Shown here: piece after piece, positions 62,629 through 64,000 of the stretch
Numbering within the stretch: position 1 is the first letter of the stretch
How the letters are laid out: each line of letters starts with the position of its first letter
Assembly: GCF_009870125.1 (NCBI RefSeq)
Contig: NC_046680.1
Location: forward strand, 12,109,501-12,173,500
Source: Drosophila pseudoobscura
Lineage: Eukaryota > Arthropoda > Insecta > Diptera > Drosophilidae
Length of the DNA stretch: 64,000 nt
Reading direction: 5' to 3'
The notes under the pieces: model-generated
The model's database searches: none
What the model saw: only the letters and a program-made list of their open reading frames with translations
What the model was told of the DNA's origin: nothing
Program-made: the position numbers and the translations under genes

Positions 62629-63949
62629 GTAAGTACGATAATTAATTTATGAAAAAGCAAGAAATGGAAACAGCAAAGCGCTTTAATTGCAAGCTCATAA
62701 ACAAAAGAAACTATGACCCAAGGCGAAAAAGCAAAAACATCAGAGAAAAAGCAACAGAAACAACAACAAAAATCTAACAGCTCTTTCAAGGCTCTGTTAA
62801 GGTTAACAGATCAGTCTCAGTTACAGTCGGGTTTACAGCCACTGTTTTTCGCTACTTTTCGATTATTAATTCAACAATCAGCGGTGGTATTAATAATTAT
62901 ACGGCTTATCTGGCTTTGGCAAAAGATATATGTACATACATTCAAATATATATACGCGTACGCCTACACATGCAGATACAGATATAGCTAAGGATATAGA
63001 TATGTATTTTTAATTCATTCACTAAATAAATGTAGAGGGGAAACTTTCCGTTGTTATTGAACAAAAAAAGATGAAAAGCAAAGAAATATATAGGAGGTGC
63101 TGTTGTATCCGTGTTGGCGACAATTTACCAAAAATAAACGCACACGAGCCACCCCCCTGAAACACGCGACCCTGCCTAGCCGTATTATGGTTTCATTTTC
63201 CACTTTTCCGAAACAAACTGAAAATATAATGACTTTTCTATAATAAACAAAATTCGGATTTATTTTTGCCTTAATTGTTTGTGTTTTTAGGAAACGTTTG
63301 CCATTGATTTGTTTATTCGACCGAGTGTGTGTGCATGCCATGCCTGTACGTGTTAGTACGTGTCTGCCGGGCGGTGTGTCCGGAATTCCCATGTGCAAAC
63401 AGTCTAAATTATGAGTTGCATATCGGTTTTATTGTTTTGGCAATGGCCGCAAAAATTAAGACCCCGTGATGGGAATGCATTTCCAGTATTGCACAGTTTT
63501 GGAGCGACTCTATACAGTTTTAGCAGCCTTGTGTGCTAATTGCTTTTAATTAAAGATAAAAGAAAATGTTTGCCTTGATGTTTCTGTTGCTTTTGTTGCT
63601 CATTGCGTAAACAAAAGATAAGCTAAAAATTCTTGAACGTCTGGAAGTGCCTGCACTTCCTCGAACGAGTGGGAGTGGGAGTAGGAGGGAGAGCAGGCTG
63701 CACAGAACTATACAAAACAACGTTCAATGTGGGCGAACGTGACTATTGTTGGCCTGGTTTAATCACTCACTTTCATTCACTCACTCCCAGTCATGCATAC
63801 ACTCAATCATACAGAAAGATACAGAGAGAGCTGCGATTGAATGCGCTGTTGCTTTTTGTACAGTTTGAGAAGCACTGCAACATCCGTTTTTCTTTTTCTT
63901 CTTTTCTTCCCCCGCTTCTCTCCCCCAATCGCTTCCAATCGCAATGCAG
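62629..63949 (+). other. Probable intron in the leader of the right-edge gene
   Basis: Starts with GTAAGT and ends with a long pyrimidine tract and ATGCAG at 63949. No coding content is seen inside. Confidence 0.45.
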
Positions 63950-63980
63950 AAAGAGAGAGACTAGAAAGAGAGACAGAACG

Positions 63981-64000
63981 ATGGATACCCGTGTGGAGCT
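63981..64000 (+). CDS. Start of an unidentified protein gene (3' truncated by window)
   Basis: A strong acceptor (polypyrimidine tract then GCAATGCAG, exon from 63950) precedes an ATG in good context (GAACGATGG). The frame reads MDTRVE before the window ends. Too little is present to identify the protein. The link to the 61.8-kb promoter rests on compatible splice sites only. Confidence 0.4.

Overview
This is euchromatic DNA from a Drosophila species, most likely of the obscura group. Three things point that way. The split genes have short introns and fly-type core promoters. The gene content (orthopedia, Cib2, Ipk1 and the two Daisho immune peptides) matches what I recall of the 57B region of D. 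melanogaster 2R. A DINE-1/SGM-like Helitron relic of the kind common in obscura-group flies is also present. Species assignment is inference from memory.

Layout. 1-8256 looks like intron of orthopedia (otp); earlier otp exons lie left of the window. 8257-10003 holds the last four otp coding exons: the end of the homeodomain, the OTP-specific middle, a polyglutamine tract and the C-terminal OAR motif. On the minus strand follow Cib2 (11876-13736, 5 exons, EF-hand calcium-binding protein) and Ipk1 (14570-21992, 9 exons, inositol-pentakisphosphate 2-kinase) with its promoter near 22.7-22.8 kb. I joined exons by splice sites and reading phase; both coding sequences close exactly (189 and 690 residues).

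23.2-25.4 kb carries two tiny divergently transcribed Toll-pathway effector genes, Daisho2 (minus) and Daisho1 (plus), each with NF-kappaB-like sites. 27.3-28.2 kb (minus) encodes a membrane-anchored alpha-carbonic-anhydrase-like protein that lacks all three zinc histidines. A degraded jockey-type LINE ORF1 lies near 30.2-30.5 kb. 30.6-43.6 kb appears gene-free, with simple repeats. 43.7-47.8 kb holds a tandem pair of acyl-CoA synthetase (luciferase/4CL-like) genes with the same four-exon structure and the same protein length (545 aa).

47.8-61.8 kb has no convincing protein gene, apart from one 27-codon candidate small ORF and one candidate leader exon. At 61.8 kb a Motif 6/Motif 1 promoter faces right. 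It probably drives a leader exon spliced to an exon at 63950 whose ATG is at 63981, so a further gene probably starts at the right edge.

The genes form no single pathway; this is a normal mixed neighbourhood of developmental, housekeeping and immune genes. I found no wholly new system. The most interesting points are the zinc-less carbonic anhydrase, the extended similarity of the two Motif 6/Motif 1 promoters, the kappaB architecture of the Daisho pair, and a frame-preserving 66-base candidate intron in otp.
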